Shown here piece after piece: positions 9,351 through 18,332 of a stretch of 64,000 nt of DNA; the first letter of the stretch is position 1; every line of letters starts with the position of its first letter. The notes beneath the pieces were generated by a model. It searched no databases. It saw only the letters and a list, made by a program, of their open reading frames with translations, and was not told the origin of the DNA. The stretch is from positions 245,759 through 309,758 of the forward strand of contig CANMFO010000004.1 in assembly GCA_947497245.1 (NCBI GenBank). The letters run 5' to 3'. This DNA is from an uncultured Flavobacteriaceae bacterium. Lineage in GTDB: Bacteria; Bacteroidota; Bacteroidia; Flavobacteriales; Flavobacteriaceae. A program made the translations under genes and the position numbers.

Positions 9351-10835
9351 TTATTTAAGTTGAAATTCTGGTTGTCTAATAATATGAAGAAGGAGCAAGT
9401 ATACCTGCGAATCGGCGTTTGGAAGCATCATGTTCCACGATCCATTTTGGTATACCATATCGGACTCGTACGGTTCCCTGAAAACGGAAATGGCCGCACT
9501 GTAGTTTACAGGCTCGAGCAGACCTTTTGGGGTCATCTTGTCCACTATGGCCCGGGTTACTTCTTCGGGATCGTTGGTGGTGGCACCATTGGCTCCCGTG
9601 GCCGCTATGCCAAAAGCCCTAAACTGCTCTTGGTCGCGGTTCCAGAATTCCTCCAACAACATTTCGCTGGTCAGCCATCGACCGATCATGAAGTTGGTAT
9701 TGATCCAGGTTCTATCGCGTTGCCAACCGGCTACGTCGACCGGGGAAAACAAAGTTTGGCTGAGCAGGCTGCAAGAATCGATCACCCTGTCCAGAACGGT
9801 ATCGTCATAGGCAAAACCGGTCTCCTGGATCATGTTGAGATACATGTCGAACGGGCTTTTGATGATTACGCCGATGGTGGTGTCATCGAAAAAGTGCTGA
9901 CTTTTGAACAATTGCGATAAAACCGGTGCTATTTCAAAGTTGTTCGCAAGAAAAGTGGCCGACATCCCGGAGATGATGGCCTGGGCGTTTCCGCCGGCAT
10001 CCCTGGAATCGGGATGCACAAAGAACTCATACAGTTTTCCGCAAATGAATTCCGCTATCTCGTTTGCCCGTTCCTGAAAAAGGATATCGATGACATCATC
10101 ATATCCCCAATTTCCGGTCTGGCCTAAAATGGTCTTGCTCCCGGTATCGTGCTTGGTGGCATCAAAAGTTACCGGGGAACATCCTATTTCACCGCGCTCG
10201 ACATAACCGGACAAGGCCTTTGCGGTTTCGATGATATCTTCCTCCGTGTAGTTGTTCCCTTCCCCCAAGGTAAAAAGCTCGTAAAGCTCCCTGGCGTAAT
10301 TTTCATTGGGATTGTTACCATTGTTGTACACGCCGTCCAAATAGTAGAGCATGGCATTGGTCAGGCCTATTTCACTGATAAAGGTCTTGAAATTGCCAAT
10401 GGCGTTGCGCTGTAAACAATTGATGTAATAATAGAGGTAGGAACTACAGTCATACACCGCGATTTCGGTGACGAGATGGTTGCTCCAGAAAAAGCTCAAA
10501 CGATCTTTGAGGTTGTTGGCCAGGAGTGAATTGGTGTAGGCCAACCTCCATTCCTGAATTTGGGCGTTCCTGAGCTGTCTTGCCGCATCCTCGTCCGCGG
10601 GATAGTTGGCATTGGTCCAATCTGCCCAAGCGGGTGGTGGTAGCGGGGCTCCTCCAATGGCTTGGTTGATCAAGTTGTCCACCAAGGTTCCGGCATTTTG
10701 CCCCACTGCTTGGTCGATGGTCTGTACGGAGGCACTAAACCCCAGTCTTCTGTACAAGTGCGCCGCCTTTGATCGATCCAAAGGATTTGTGTACGGCGCT
10801 AATGTAGAGGTGTTACAATTAACGAAGTATTCCAT
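9351..10835 (-). CDS. DUF1800 protein, partner of DUF1501 protein
   Basis: 494-residue DUF1800 family protein of unknown biochemical role. Diagnostic segments include HLYRRLGFSAS near the N-terminus, RLSFFWSNHLVT and NENYARELYELFTLGEGN. DUF1800 and DUF1501 genes are frequent neighbours in Bacteroidota and Planctomycetes. No signal peptide or membrane segment is visible, unlike its downstream partner. That would fit either a cytoplasmic role or piggyback export with the Tat-type partner. It is the first gene of the two-gene unit. Confidence 0.9.
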   Translation of the reverse strand: MEYFVNCNTSTLAPYTNPLDRSKAAHLYRRLGFSASVQTIDQAVGQNAGTLVDNLINQAIGGAPLPPPAWADWTNANYPADEDAARQLRNAQIQEWRLAYTNSLLANNLKDRLSFFWSNHLVTEIAVYDCSSYLYYYINCLQRNAIGNFKTFISEIGLTNAMLYYLDGVYNNGNNPNENYARELYELFTLGEGNNYTEEDIIETAKALSGYVERGEIGCSPVTFDATKHDTGSKTILGQTGNWGYDDVIDILFQERANEIAEFICGKLYEFFVHPDSRDAGGNAQAIISGMSATFLANNFEIAPVLSQLFKSQHFFDDTTIGVIIKSPFDMYLNMIQETGFAYDDTVLDRVIDSCSLLSQTLFSPVDVAGWQRDRTWINTNFMIGRWLTSEMLLEEFWNRDQEQFRAFGIAATGANGATTNDPEEVTRAIVDKMTPKGLLEPVNYSAAISVFREPYESDMVYQNGSWNMMLPNADSQVYLLLLHIIRQPEFQLK

Positions 10836-11032
10836 AGTTTTTCATTAGGCTTTAAGAACAGTTCATGTGTGTAGGGGCTAATTCTTAACGCTTAAAGATT
10901 TTGGATAGTATCTTAATCCAAGTATTTTCGATGTATGGTTGGGGAATTTACGATGTTAGCTTAAAAACTGACGTTAAACTGCTGGTTTTTTCGATGAAAT
11001 GCACGTTTTTGGACGGATTATAGTATAATACT

Positions 11033-11392
11033 ATGGGAAAACATAATGAATTTGGAAAGGAAGGAGAGGAAATAGCAGTGGATTTCCTATGCAAAAAAGG
11101 ATATCATGTTCGCCATAGAAATTATAGGTACCTGAAGGCGGAGATCGATATCATAGCCGAAAAGGATGGAATATTGGCCATTATTGAGGTAAGGGCCCGA
11201 AGCAATGATCAGATCATCAAGATTGCCGATACCATTACCAAAAGGAAAATAGCACTGCTGGTCATGGCCGCAAACCACTACGGAACTGAACATGACCTGG
11301 ACATGGAAATACGCTTTGATATTATCGCAATACTCAAAAACAAGTCCGTTTTTACCATCGATCATGTTAAAAATGCCTTTTATCATTTTTAA
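11033..11392 (+). CDS. YraN/UPF0102 family nuclease-fold protein
   Basis: 119-residue member of the UPF0102 (YraN) family, which has a PD-(D/E)XK nuclease-like fold and no agreed function. N-terminal GKEGEEIAVDFLCKKGY is typical. The core motif reads AEIDIIA followed by IIEVRARS, where most members have GEIDLIA and FVEVKTR; the usual Lys is therefore Arg here. An inverted repeat ATAGTAT/ATACTAT spans the ATG. The next gene, an ACT-domain protein, has its own promoter. Confidence 0.88.
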   Translation: MGKHNEFGKEGEEIAVDFLCKKGYHVRHRNYRYLKAEIDIIAEKDGILAIIEVRARSNDQIIKIADTITKRKIALLVMAANHYGTEHDLDMEIRFDIIAILKNKSVFTIDHVKNAFYHF

Positions 11393-11395
11393 AAA

Positions 11396-11427
11396 TTTGT
11401 TATAAATAGAACAAATTGTTAAGTTTG
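11396..11427 (+). promoter_or_regulatory. Promoter of the ACT-domain gene
   Basis: TTTG at 11396-11399, a 20-nt spacer and TAAGTTTG at 11420-11427 match the Bacteroidota sigma-70 consensus. The start codon is 17 nt further on. An AATTTGTT/AACAAATT inverted repeat (11394-11417) overlaps the spacer and might bind a regulator. Confidence 0.55.
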
Positions 11428-11444
11428 TTGTAAAATCAATCAAA

Positions 11445-12104
11445 ATGAAGACGATCTCCTCTGTTGTTGAAGATTACATCAAGAAAAAGCCCTTTTTACA
11501 AAGTGCCTTGGCCCAAGGTATAATCAACCTTACCTCCCTTTCGCGAATCGTAAAACCTGAGATTCAGGACGAACTTGGAAAAGACGTCCGCAACGGGGCC
11601 ATAGTCATGGCACTCAAACGACTTTCCGATGATCTGGAGTTCCGGGCGACCCATAAGATCGTGAAGGTGTTGAAGAACATCGGCGAGATTACCGTTCGTT
11701 CTTCCCTGACCGATTTTACCTTTTTGGTCTCCGATACCATCCTGTCACAACAGGCCAAGTTGTTGGAAGAGGTGAATGCCAATCAAGATGTGTTCTATAC
11801 TTCCTCCCGTGGTGTGAACGAGATGAACATCGTGCTGAGCAATACCCTCGACGCTTCTGTGGAGAGCCTGTTCAAGGCGGAAAAGTGTACCCAAAAAGCG
11901 CAAAACCTATCCTCCATTACCGTAAAATTGCCTGCTGAAAATGTATCGGTTCCCGGTATCTACTACTTTATTTTCCAACGGCTGGCCTGGGAGGGTATTG
12001 TACTTTACGAAGTAATTTCGACCACAAACGAGTTTACCATTTTGGTCAACGATGAACAGGTCGATGTGGCGTTCAAGACCATAAAGGATTTGAAAACGCT
12101 TTAA
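11445..12104 (+). CDS. ACT-domain protein, aspartokinase C-terminus-like
   Basis: 219 residues, no kinase motif. The C-terminal part (about 165-215, VSVPGIYYFIFQRLAWEGIVLYEVISTTNEFTIL begins the domain) resembles an aspartate kinase ACT domain, which binds amino acids. The N-terminal half is predicted alpha-helical (DELGKDVRNGAIVMALKRL) and is not recognised. Possible roles are a free regulatory ACT protein or an amino-acid-responsive helical regulator; neither can be proved here. A complete aspartate kinase is encoded separately at 25.3 kb. Confidence 0.72.
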   Translation: MKTISSVVEDYIKKKPFLQSALAQGIINLTSLSRIVKPEIQDELGKDVRNGAIVMALKRLSDDLEFRATHKIVKVLKNIGEITVRSSLTDFTFLVSDTILSQQAKLLEEVNANQDVFYTSSRGVNEMNIVLSNTLDASVESLFKAEKCTQKAQNLSSITVKLPAENVSVPGIYYFIFQRLAWEGIVLYEVISTTNEFTILVNDEQVDVAFKTIKDLKTL

Positions 12105-12179
12105 TTAATGGGACTCCTACTCCGGGTGCGGGCCAGAGTCATTTGAACACCCAGTTTGGGAATGGCGGGGCTACTGCCC

Positions 12180-13502
12180 TCAATTTTGCTGTAAAAAAGC
12201 CACTACTTCCCGATCGTTCCCGGGTTTGGCAATAATCCGTTTGTCCTTGTCCAAAATGAAATAGGTGGGAGTCCCCGCGATGGCGTACTGTTTTGCATAC
12301 TGATTTTCCCATTTGCCCAGGGCAAGGGCATGTTCAAAATCCGGTAATTTGGCGGACTCCCGTTTCCAGTGGAGGTCGTTGTCCTCCAGTCCCACGGCGA
12401 TGACCTTTATGCCCGGATAGGCCCGGAGTCTTTTGTGCAAGGACGGGATCTCTGTCAAGCAATGGGAGCAGGTACTGCTCCAAAAGATCAGGACATAGCA
12501 GTCGTCACCTTCCATTTCGCTGAGCCTTTTATCGCCGACCCCGTCTTTCCAAATAATGTCGGGAGCGGTAGCACCGAACCGCAGGCGATTGTGTGCTTCT
12601 ACGTCCGCAATGATCTTTTGCCTTCCGTTGCTCTTTGCCAGGGGCCCCAAATAAGTGTCGAAGATAAAATCCGAAGTGCTATTGAAGCCATAGGATGCCG
12701 CCCGGTTCCAAAGTTTGTGGAAAACATGGACCTGGTACTGGGAATCGGTCCCGACCAACTTTTCGTGTACCGTCCGTATGTTTCCCTGATAGGTCCTTTC
12801 CTTTTCGGCCTTTGTTTTTTTGGCCGCGGTAATAGCGGTAAAAACATAGGCGTTCAACCTGTCGGTGAGAAAACCTGATGCTTGCAGAACCGGATTTTTT
12901 AGATCGATATGGTCGAAAAAGTGCGCTTTCTTGTTTTGCCAATAGCTTTTACTGGATTCGTATTCCGACGGAATATACGGCCTATTGGCCCGGATGAATT
13001 CGTTTGCCAGCATACCGTTGGTATCCTGTTCATATCGGGTCTGGATCCCGTTCAGTTCCCCGGTCAGTTTTTGGAACTCCCCCATGTCCGTTTTGCCCGC
13101 CGAATAGTAATTGATGAATTTCTGTTTTACGCCGGTTATTTCCTTGAGATAGGTACGGAAAATTTTGTTTTCCCCAGAGGATGAAAACGTTACGCCCTTT
13201 TGGATATCGAAGGCCAGTTCAATATCCTCATTTCCGTTATAGAGCAGGTCGAAATAAAATTCCTCTTGGGGCACGGCATATACCAGGCGGTACGTGCCGG
13301 GTTTGGCGGTAGCGGGCAAGGAAAGTGTAAATTTCCCGTTGTCGATGGCCGTGTCCGCGACGTAGGCCCGTGTCCCCGGTCCGATTCCGTAGGCGATCAC
13401 CCAGGTAAAATCCTTGGCAGGTGAAAAGGTTCCGGAAATAGTGTGCTGGGCGCCCAGGGCGAAGCAGCTAATTAAGAGCAGTACCGATATTATGTTTCTC
13501 AT
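12180..13502 (-). CDS. TlpA-like thioredoxin-domain secreted protein
   Basis: 440 residues from the ATG at 13502, where a clear signal peptide begins (MRNIISVLLLISCFALGAQ). A beta-rich N-terminal domain of the type found in Bacteroidota thiol-disulfide oxidoreductases is followed by a helical middle. A C-terminal thioredoxin fold (about 310-440) has the active-site CSHC near 343-346 and a cis-Pro loop AGTPTYF. It probably acts in the periplasm as a thiol reductase. The frame is open upstream to 13580, but that extension would bury the signal peptide and overlap the preceding gene. Confidence 0.88.
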   Translation of the reverse strand: MRNIISVLLLISCFALGAQHTISGTFSPAKDFTWVIAYGIGPGTRAYVADTAIDNGKFTLSLPATAKPGTYRLVYAVPQEEFYFDLLYNGNEDIELAFDIQKGVTFSSSGENKIFRTYLKEITGVKQKFINYYSAGKTDMGEFQKLTGELNGIQTRYEQDTNGMLANEFIRANRPYIPSEYESSKSYWQNKKAHFFDHIDLKNPVLQASGFLTDRLNAYVFTAITAAKKTKAEKERTYQGNIRTVHEKLVGTDSQYQVHVFHKLWNRAASYGFNSTSDFIFDTYLGPLAKSNGRQKIIADVEAHNRLRFGATAPDIIWKDGVGDKRLSEMEGDDCYVLIFWSSTCSHCLTEIPSLHKRLRAYPGIKVIAVGLEDNDLHWKRESAKLPDFEHALALGKWENQYAKQYAIAGTPTYFILDKDKRIIAKPGNDREVVAFLQQN

Positions 13503-13572
13503 GGTTTTAGGGATTTCAATGATTCTGGCAGTACATATTTTGGAAACAAATCGATGGATTCGCCACATTTTG

Positions 13573-13902
13573 CTATTCAAATTCCTTACCGATTCCTATA
13601 GAGGCGCAGATACCCAAAATTAAGCTCATCTCCTTTTGGTGAACGAACCCATCGGATATGGCCACATCTTCCAGAATTGCCGCCAAGGCTTTCTTTTTTT
13701 GGTGCGACATGCCTTTTAGGATCAACAAACCCTGTTCGGTTTCAATATTTCTGGCCTGTACGATGAAGTTGCTGTCAAAATGAATGCTGTTCATCAGTTG
13801 GCCCAATGCATTGATCTCGCCGTTGTGAACTTTTCCATCCGCAAGAATGACCGAATCGATCATCTTTACGATGGCCAATTTTTCACTTAGATCAAATTCC
13901 AT
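13573..13902 (-). CDS. TerB-fold small protein (first of three)
   Basis: 109 residues, all-helical, with repeated acidic motifs in the style of TerB-type domains: MIDSVILADGKVHNGEINAL near the N-terminus and ILEDVAISDGFVHQKEMSL near the C-terminus (two pseudo-repeats, each with D-G-x-[VF]-x-x-x-E). No signal peptide. The function of such stand-alone proteins is unsettled; tellurite resistance is only the family name. It precedes the TlpA-like gene by 70 nt on the same strand. Confidence 0.78.
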   Translation of the reverse strand: MEFDLSEKLAIVKMIDSVILADGKVHNGEINALGQLMNSIHFDSNFIVQARNIETEQGLLILKGMSHQKKKALAAILEDVAISDGFVHQKEMSLILGICASIGIGKEFE

Positions 13903-14091
13903 GGTATCGCTGTTTTTAGTATTGACATAATCTGTTTGCCTGCAGCCAGGACCGAGGTGGTCCGACGTCTTGTTTGGGTAAGGAACGGTAATCTACTGGT
14001 TGGGCGGTTTCGAAAGTACACAAAAAATAACTTTTAATTCTTAACAATTGGAAAAAAGAAAGAGGGGAACCGAAGGGTTGTCACGGCCCGT

Positions 14092-17000
14092 TCATTGGGG
14101 CGATACCTTGGCCGTAGCTGGAGCTCCGATCGGAGATAGTACCTGATAGGCCTTCTTCACCGAACCGACCCCCTCGAACACCAATAACAGTCGAAGCCCG
14201 TTTCGGGTCTGTTTTTCCTTCATTTTGCAGACATGGGTGTGGGTCTGTACAAATTGCAATAATCTGGTGAAGGTGGGGCTTTGATAAAACTCCGACTGCT
14301 GGTCGGCGATGAAGTATCCGATCATTTTGCCTCGTTTCATGACAATTTTTTCCAATCCGATGCTGTTGGCAATCCATTTAATGCGGACCGAATCCAGAAG
14401 ATCTTCCACCGGTGTGGGCAGTTCCCCAAAACGATCGATCAATGCTGCCTCGAACTTCTTAAGACCTTCCCCATCCTTTATATGGTTGAGTTCGGTGTAC
14501 AGGTTCAAGCGTTCGGTGATATTGTTGATATAATCGTCGGGAAAAAGAAGTTCAAAGTCGGAATCGATTTGGGTTTCCTTGACAAAAACCTTGTCCTGCT
14601 GCCCTTCGACTTCCTCGTACAGTTGCTTAAACTCATTTTCCTTGAGTTCCTCAATGGCCTCGGACAATATTTTTTGATAGGTTTCAAATCCTATTTCGTT
14701 GATAAAGCCGCTCTGTTCACCGCCCAATAAATCCCCTGCGCCCCGAATTTCCAAATCCTTCATAGCGATATGGAATCCACTGCCCAACTCGGTGAATTGC
14801 TCCAAGGCCTGGATGCGCTTTCGGGCATCGACGGTCATAACATCGTAGGGAGGGGTGATAAAATAGCAAAAGGCCTTTTTATTGCTCCGGCCCACGCGGC
14901 CACGCATCTGGTGCAGGTCGCTCAGACCAAAGTTATTGGCATTGTTGATGAATATGGTATTGGCATTGGTCACGTCCAGGCCACTTTCCACAATGGTGGT
15001 GGAGACGAGCACGTCGAACGCTCCGTTCATAAATGCCAGCATGAGGCGTTCCAATTTCTTGCCGTCCATTTGCCCGTGGCCAATGCCAATTTTGGCATCC
15101 GGCACCAAGCGTTGGATCATGCCGGCGACCTCTTTGATATTCTCAATACGGTTGTGTATAAAGAATATCTGTCCGCCCCGCTGTATTTCATAGCTTATCG
15201 CATCGCGAATGGTCTCCTCGTTGAAGCGGACTACTTGGCTTTCAATTGGGTACCGGTTCGGGGGAGCCGTGTTGATGATGGACAGGTCCCGGGCCGCCAT
15301 TAAACTGAATTGGAGGGTTCGCGGAATAGGGGTGGCCGTCAGGGTGAGCACATCCACGTTTTCCTTGATGGATTTCAACTTGTCCTTTACCGAAACGCCG
15401 AATTTTTGCTCCTCGTCCACAATGAGCAGCCCCAAATCTTTGAACCTTATATTTTTATTGACGAGCTGGTGGGTGCCGATGATGATATCGACCTTCCCCA
15501 ATTCCAGTTTTTCCAAGGTTTCCCGCCTTTCCTTTGTGGTCCTGAAACGGTTCAGGTAATCCACGGTGACCGGCATCTCCTTTAAACGTTCGGTGAAAGT
15601 GCGAAAGTGCTGAAAGGCCAAAATGGTGGTTGGTACCAGCACGGCCACCTGTTTGCCATTGTCCACGGCCTTAAACGCCGCCCGTATCGCCACTTCGGTC
15701 TTTCCAAAGCCCACATCGCCGCAAATGAGCCTGTCCATGGGGCGTTCACTCTCCATATCCTTCTTTACATCTTCCGTCGCCGTACTTTGGTCCGGGGTGT
15801 CCTCATAGATAAAGGAAGCTTCCAGTTCGGTTTGGAGGTAACTGTCCGGCTCGTACCGGAACCCTTTTTCCAATCGCCGTTTTGCATAGACCTTGATGAG
15901 GTCGAAAGCAATTTTCTTGACCCTCGATTTGGTCTTCTCCTTGATTTTTTTCCAGGCCCCCGAACCCAATTTGTAGATTTTGGGAACGGCCCCGTCCTTT
16001 CCATTGAACTTGGAAATCTTATGCAGGGAGTGGATGCTTACGTACAGGATATCGCGTTCCCCGTACATTAACTTAATGGCCTCCTGTTGTTTGCCCTCCA
16101 CGTCAATTTTTTGGAGTCCGCCAAATTTACCGATACCATGGTCAATATGGGTGACATAGTCCCCGATTTCCAACCTGTTCAGTTCTTTAAGGGTAATGGC
16201 CTGCTTTTTGGCGTAGCCATTCTTGAGATGGAACTTGTGGTAACGCTCAAAAATTTGATGGTCGGTATAGCATATCATTTTCGCCCCATCATCTATAAAA
16301 CCTTGGTAAAGCGGTAAGACCACGGTTTTGTACGCTACCGCTCCCTCGATTTCCTCAAAAATGTCGTGGAAGCGTTTGGCCTGTTGTTCCGTGGCACAAA
16401 AAATATAGTTGGTATATCCTTTTTGTCCGTGTTGGTTCAGGTTTTCTATCAACAGGTCGAACTTTTTATTGAAGGCGGGCTGCGGCCTGGTCTGGAAAAC
16501 AATCTCCTGTGCCGGCCTTTCTGAAGTGGAGGCGCTCCCCATTAGCACAAGTCCAAAGTTCGCCAGTTCGGCCTTAAACTGAATGGCGTTTACAAAAAGG
16601 GTTTTGGGCCGGGCATGGTTAAGGGTGGCGGGCAATTGGGAAAAGGCTGCCTCCGCCTTTTGAAAAAAATCATCCAATCTCTTGTAGATCAGGTCCGTGC
16701 TTTTGCCGAAAACTATGGTCTTCGAAGACATATACCTTAGGAAACCCTCCCTTTTCTCCCCCAAAAACTTATTGGCCATGTTGGGAACAATGGTGATCCC
16801 TTTGATGGTATTGGTCGAAAGTTGGGTGGCCACATCAAAAGTTCGGATGCTGTCCACCTCATCCCCAAAAAATTCGATGCGATAGGGTTCGTCGTTCGAA
16901 AAGGAAAACACGTCCACAATTCCCCCTCGTACGGCAAACTCGCCCGGTTCGGTGACAAAATCGACCCGTTTGAACTGATACTCGAACAAAACCTCGTTCA

Positions 17001-17466
17001 GGAAATCCAGTGAAATAGTGTCCTCTAGCTTAATTTTAAGTGTGTTTTTCTCCAGTTCTTTGCGGGTGACCACCTTTTCAAAGAGCGCATCGGGGTAGGT
17101 GATAATGACCGCGGGCTTTTTCCGCGAATTGATACGGTTCAGCACTTCCGCCCGGAGCAATACATTGGCGTTGTCGGTCTCTTCCAACTGATAGGGCCTT
17201 CGATAACTGCCCGGATAGAACAAAACATCCTTGCTTCCGATCAAGAGTTCCAGGTCATTGAGATAGTAGGCGGCTTCCTCCTTATCGTCAAAGATCAGTA
17301 GAAAAGGGACCTCTGAGCCTCGGAAGGCGTCCGAAAGTACAAAGGACAGCGAAGATCCGGAAAGCCCTTTTAAGTGCACCTGAGGTTGGGCTAGGGCAAG
17401 GGTTTCCCTCAGTTTCCCGCTTTGGGGAGACTGTGAGAACAGTTGTTGGATGGATGCTTGGGTCAA
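14092..17466 (-). CDS. mfd: Transcription-repair coupling factor
   Basis: 1124 residues. Mfd releases RNA polymerase stalled at DNA lesions and recruits UvrA. Order: UvrB-like N-terminal module, RNA-polymerase-interacting domain with the GDYVTHIDHGIGKF start (about 440), and a RecG-like motor with Walker A GDVGFGKTE (about 584), the DEEQKFGV box and motif III TATPIPRTLQ. A C-terminal UvrA-binding regulatory domain follows. The start codon is TTG: an in-frame TAA lies two codons upstream and no ATG occurs until far into the protein, so TTG is the only sensible start. It appears to be a single-gene unit. Confidence 0.97.
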   Translation of the reverse strand: MTQASIQQLFSQSPQSGKLRETLALAQPQVHLKGLSGSSLSFVLSDAFRGSEVPFLLIFDDKEEAAYYLNDLELLIGSKDVLFYPGSYRRPYQLEETDNANVLLRAEVLNRINSRKKPAVIITYPDALFEKVVTRKELEKNTLKIKLEDTISLDFLNEVLFEYQFKRVDFVTEPGEFAVRGGIVDVFSFSNDEPYRIEFFGDEVDSIRTFDVATQLSTNTIKGITIVPNMANKFLGEKREGFLRYMSSKTIVFGKSTDLIYKRLDDFFQKAEAAFSQLPATLNHARPKTLFVNAIQFKAELANFGLVLMGSASTSERPAQEIVFQTRPQPAFNKKFDLLIENLNQHGQKGYTNYIFCATEQQAKRFHDIFEEIEGAVAYKTVVLPLYQGFIDDGAKMICYTDHQIFERYHKFHLKNGYAKKQAITLKELNRLEIGDYVTHIDHGIGKFGGLQKIDVEGKQQEAIKLMYGERDILYVSIHSLHKISKFNGKDGAVPKIYKLGSGAWKKIKEKTKSRVKKIAFDLIKVYAKRRLEKGFRYEPDSYLQTELEASFIYEDTPDQSTATEDVKKDMESERPMDRLICGDVGFGKTEVAIRAAFKAVDNGKQVAVLVPTTILAFQHFRTFTERLKEMPVTVDYLNRFRTTKERRETLEKLELGKVDIIIGTHQLVNKNIRFKDLGLLIVDEEQKFGVSVKDKLKSIKENVDVLTLTATPIPRTLQFSLMAARDLSIINTAPPNRYPIESQVVRFNEETIRDAISYEIQRGGQIFFIHNRIENIKEVAGMIQRLVPDAKIGIGHGQMDGKKLERLMLAFMNGAFDVLVSTTIVESGLDVTNANTIFINNANNFGLSDLHQMRGRVGRSNKKAFCYFITPPYDVMTVDARKRIQALEQFTELGSGFHIAMKDLEIRGAGDLLGGEQSGFINEIGFETYQKILSEAIEELKENEFKQLYEEVEGQQDKVFVKETQIDSDFELLFPDDYINNITERLNLYTELNHIKDGEGLKKFEAALIDRFGELPTPVEDLLDSVRIKWIANSIGLEKIVMKRGKMIGYFIADQQSEFYQSPTFTRLLQFVQTHTHVCKMKEKQTRNGLRLLLVFEGVGSVKKAYQVLSPIGAPATAKVSPQ

Positions 17467-17616
17467 GCCTTACATTTTTTTGTGAACCCCAATTTTGAAA
17501 ACGTTCCAATGGAAAATCCGCTCAAAAATTGCGATTCGAACCAATCCCGATTTTTTGGGTCTTTGGACTTTGAATGGCAAAGATAGTTTCTAGGGTAGGT
17601 CTACCCAAGTGATGCC

Positions 17617-18252
17617 TCAAATTTTTACAACGGCCCCGTCGGCAATGGCAAATACGACGTTGGTTTTCTGGGGCCGTAGCACATGGCTTCCGGTAAACTC
17701 CCCAAATGCCGGCAGTATCAATTGGTCCGGACTTTTAAAGAAGCACGGCAACCTAAGGCTTTGTTTGCCCAAGCCGTTCAGCCGCACCGCGGGATGGACG
17801 TGCCCCGAAAAATTGAAAAGACCTTGCCGTTCTTCAGGGTGATGCGTCAATAAAAAGCCATCCAACTGCATTTCCGCAACAACTTGAATTCCCAAATCCT
17901 CATATTTGGAGTACGGGACGATGTCATGGTTCCCTTCCACCAAAACAATGGTGCATGTCGTCTTTTTTACCCAGGTCTCGAACAGCGCCCATTCCCGGTT
18001 TAGGGAGGAATGGAACAGATCGCCCAAAAAACAGATCGTATTGGGCCTAAGGTCGGCCATCGCCTCATCGAGCAACACGAAATTTTTTGCTATGGCCTTG
18101 TGGGGCACGGCCGCTCCGAACTTCCGGAAATGGGAGACCTTTCCCAAATGGACATCGCTGATCAACGCCATGGACTTTTCCTTCCACAGGAGGGTGCCCG
18201 TGGGGTGCAGCTCAAAATTTTGGTCCCGTATTCGGATGGTCTGGGATTTCAT
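17617..18252 (-). CDS. pdeM: Ligase-associated metallophosphoesterase PdeM
   Basis: 211-residue calcineurin-like phosphoesterase with every metal motif: SDVHLGK, FLGDLFHS, EGNHD and SGHVHPA. It matches PdeM, the DNA-processing phosphoesterase or nuclease found with ATP-dependent DNA ligase, an Lhr-type helicase and an MBL exonuclease in a DNA damage response set. The helicase is 2 kb away at 20242-22713. The ligase and exonuclease are not in this window. The stop lies about 150 nt from the mfd start. Confidence 0.87.
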   Translation of the reverse strand: MKSQTIRIRDQNFELHPTGTLLWKEKSMALISDVHLGKVSHFRKFGAAVPHKAIAKNFVLLDEAMADLRPNTICFLGDLFHSSLNREWALFETWVKKTTCTIVLVEGNHDIVPYSKYEDLGIQVVAEMQLDGFLLTHHPEERQGLFNFSGHVHPAVRLNGLGKQSLRLPCFFKSPDQLILPAFGEFTGSHVLRPQKTNVVFAIADGAVVKI

Positions 18253-18332
18253 ATATCCAAAGGTAGTAAAAGAGCAGTTGTTTTTATTGACACTATTCCC
18301 TACTTTGTGGAGTAATTGTTACGAATCAAACT

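Noticed and set aside
11020-11034. ATAGTAT/ATACTAT inverted repeat over the YraN start
   Set aside because: Short and AT-only apart from one pair; too easily due to chance to call an operator.
17593-17606. GGGTAG/CTACCC hairpin after pdeM
   Set aside because: Six base pairs and no T-run on either strand; not a convincing terminator.
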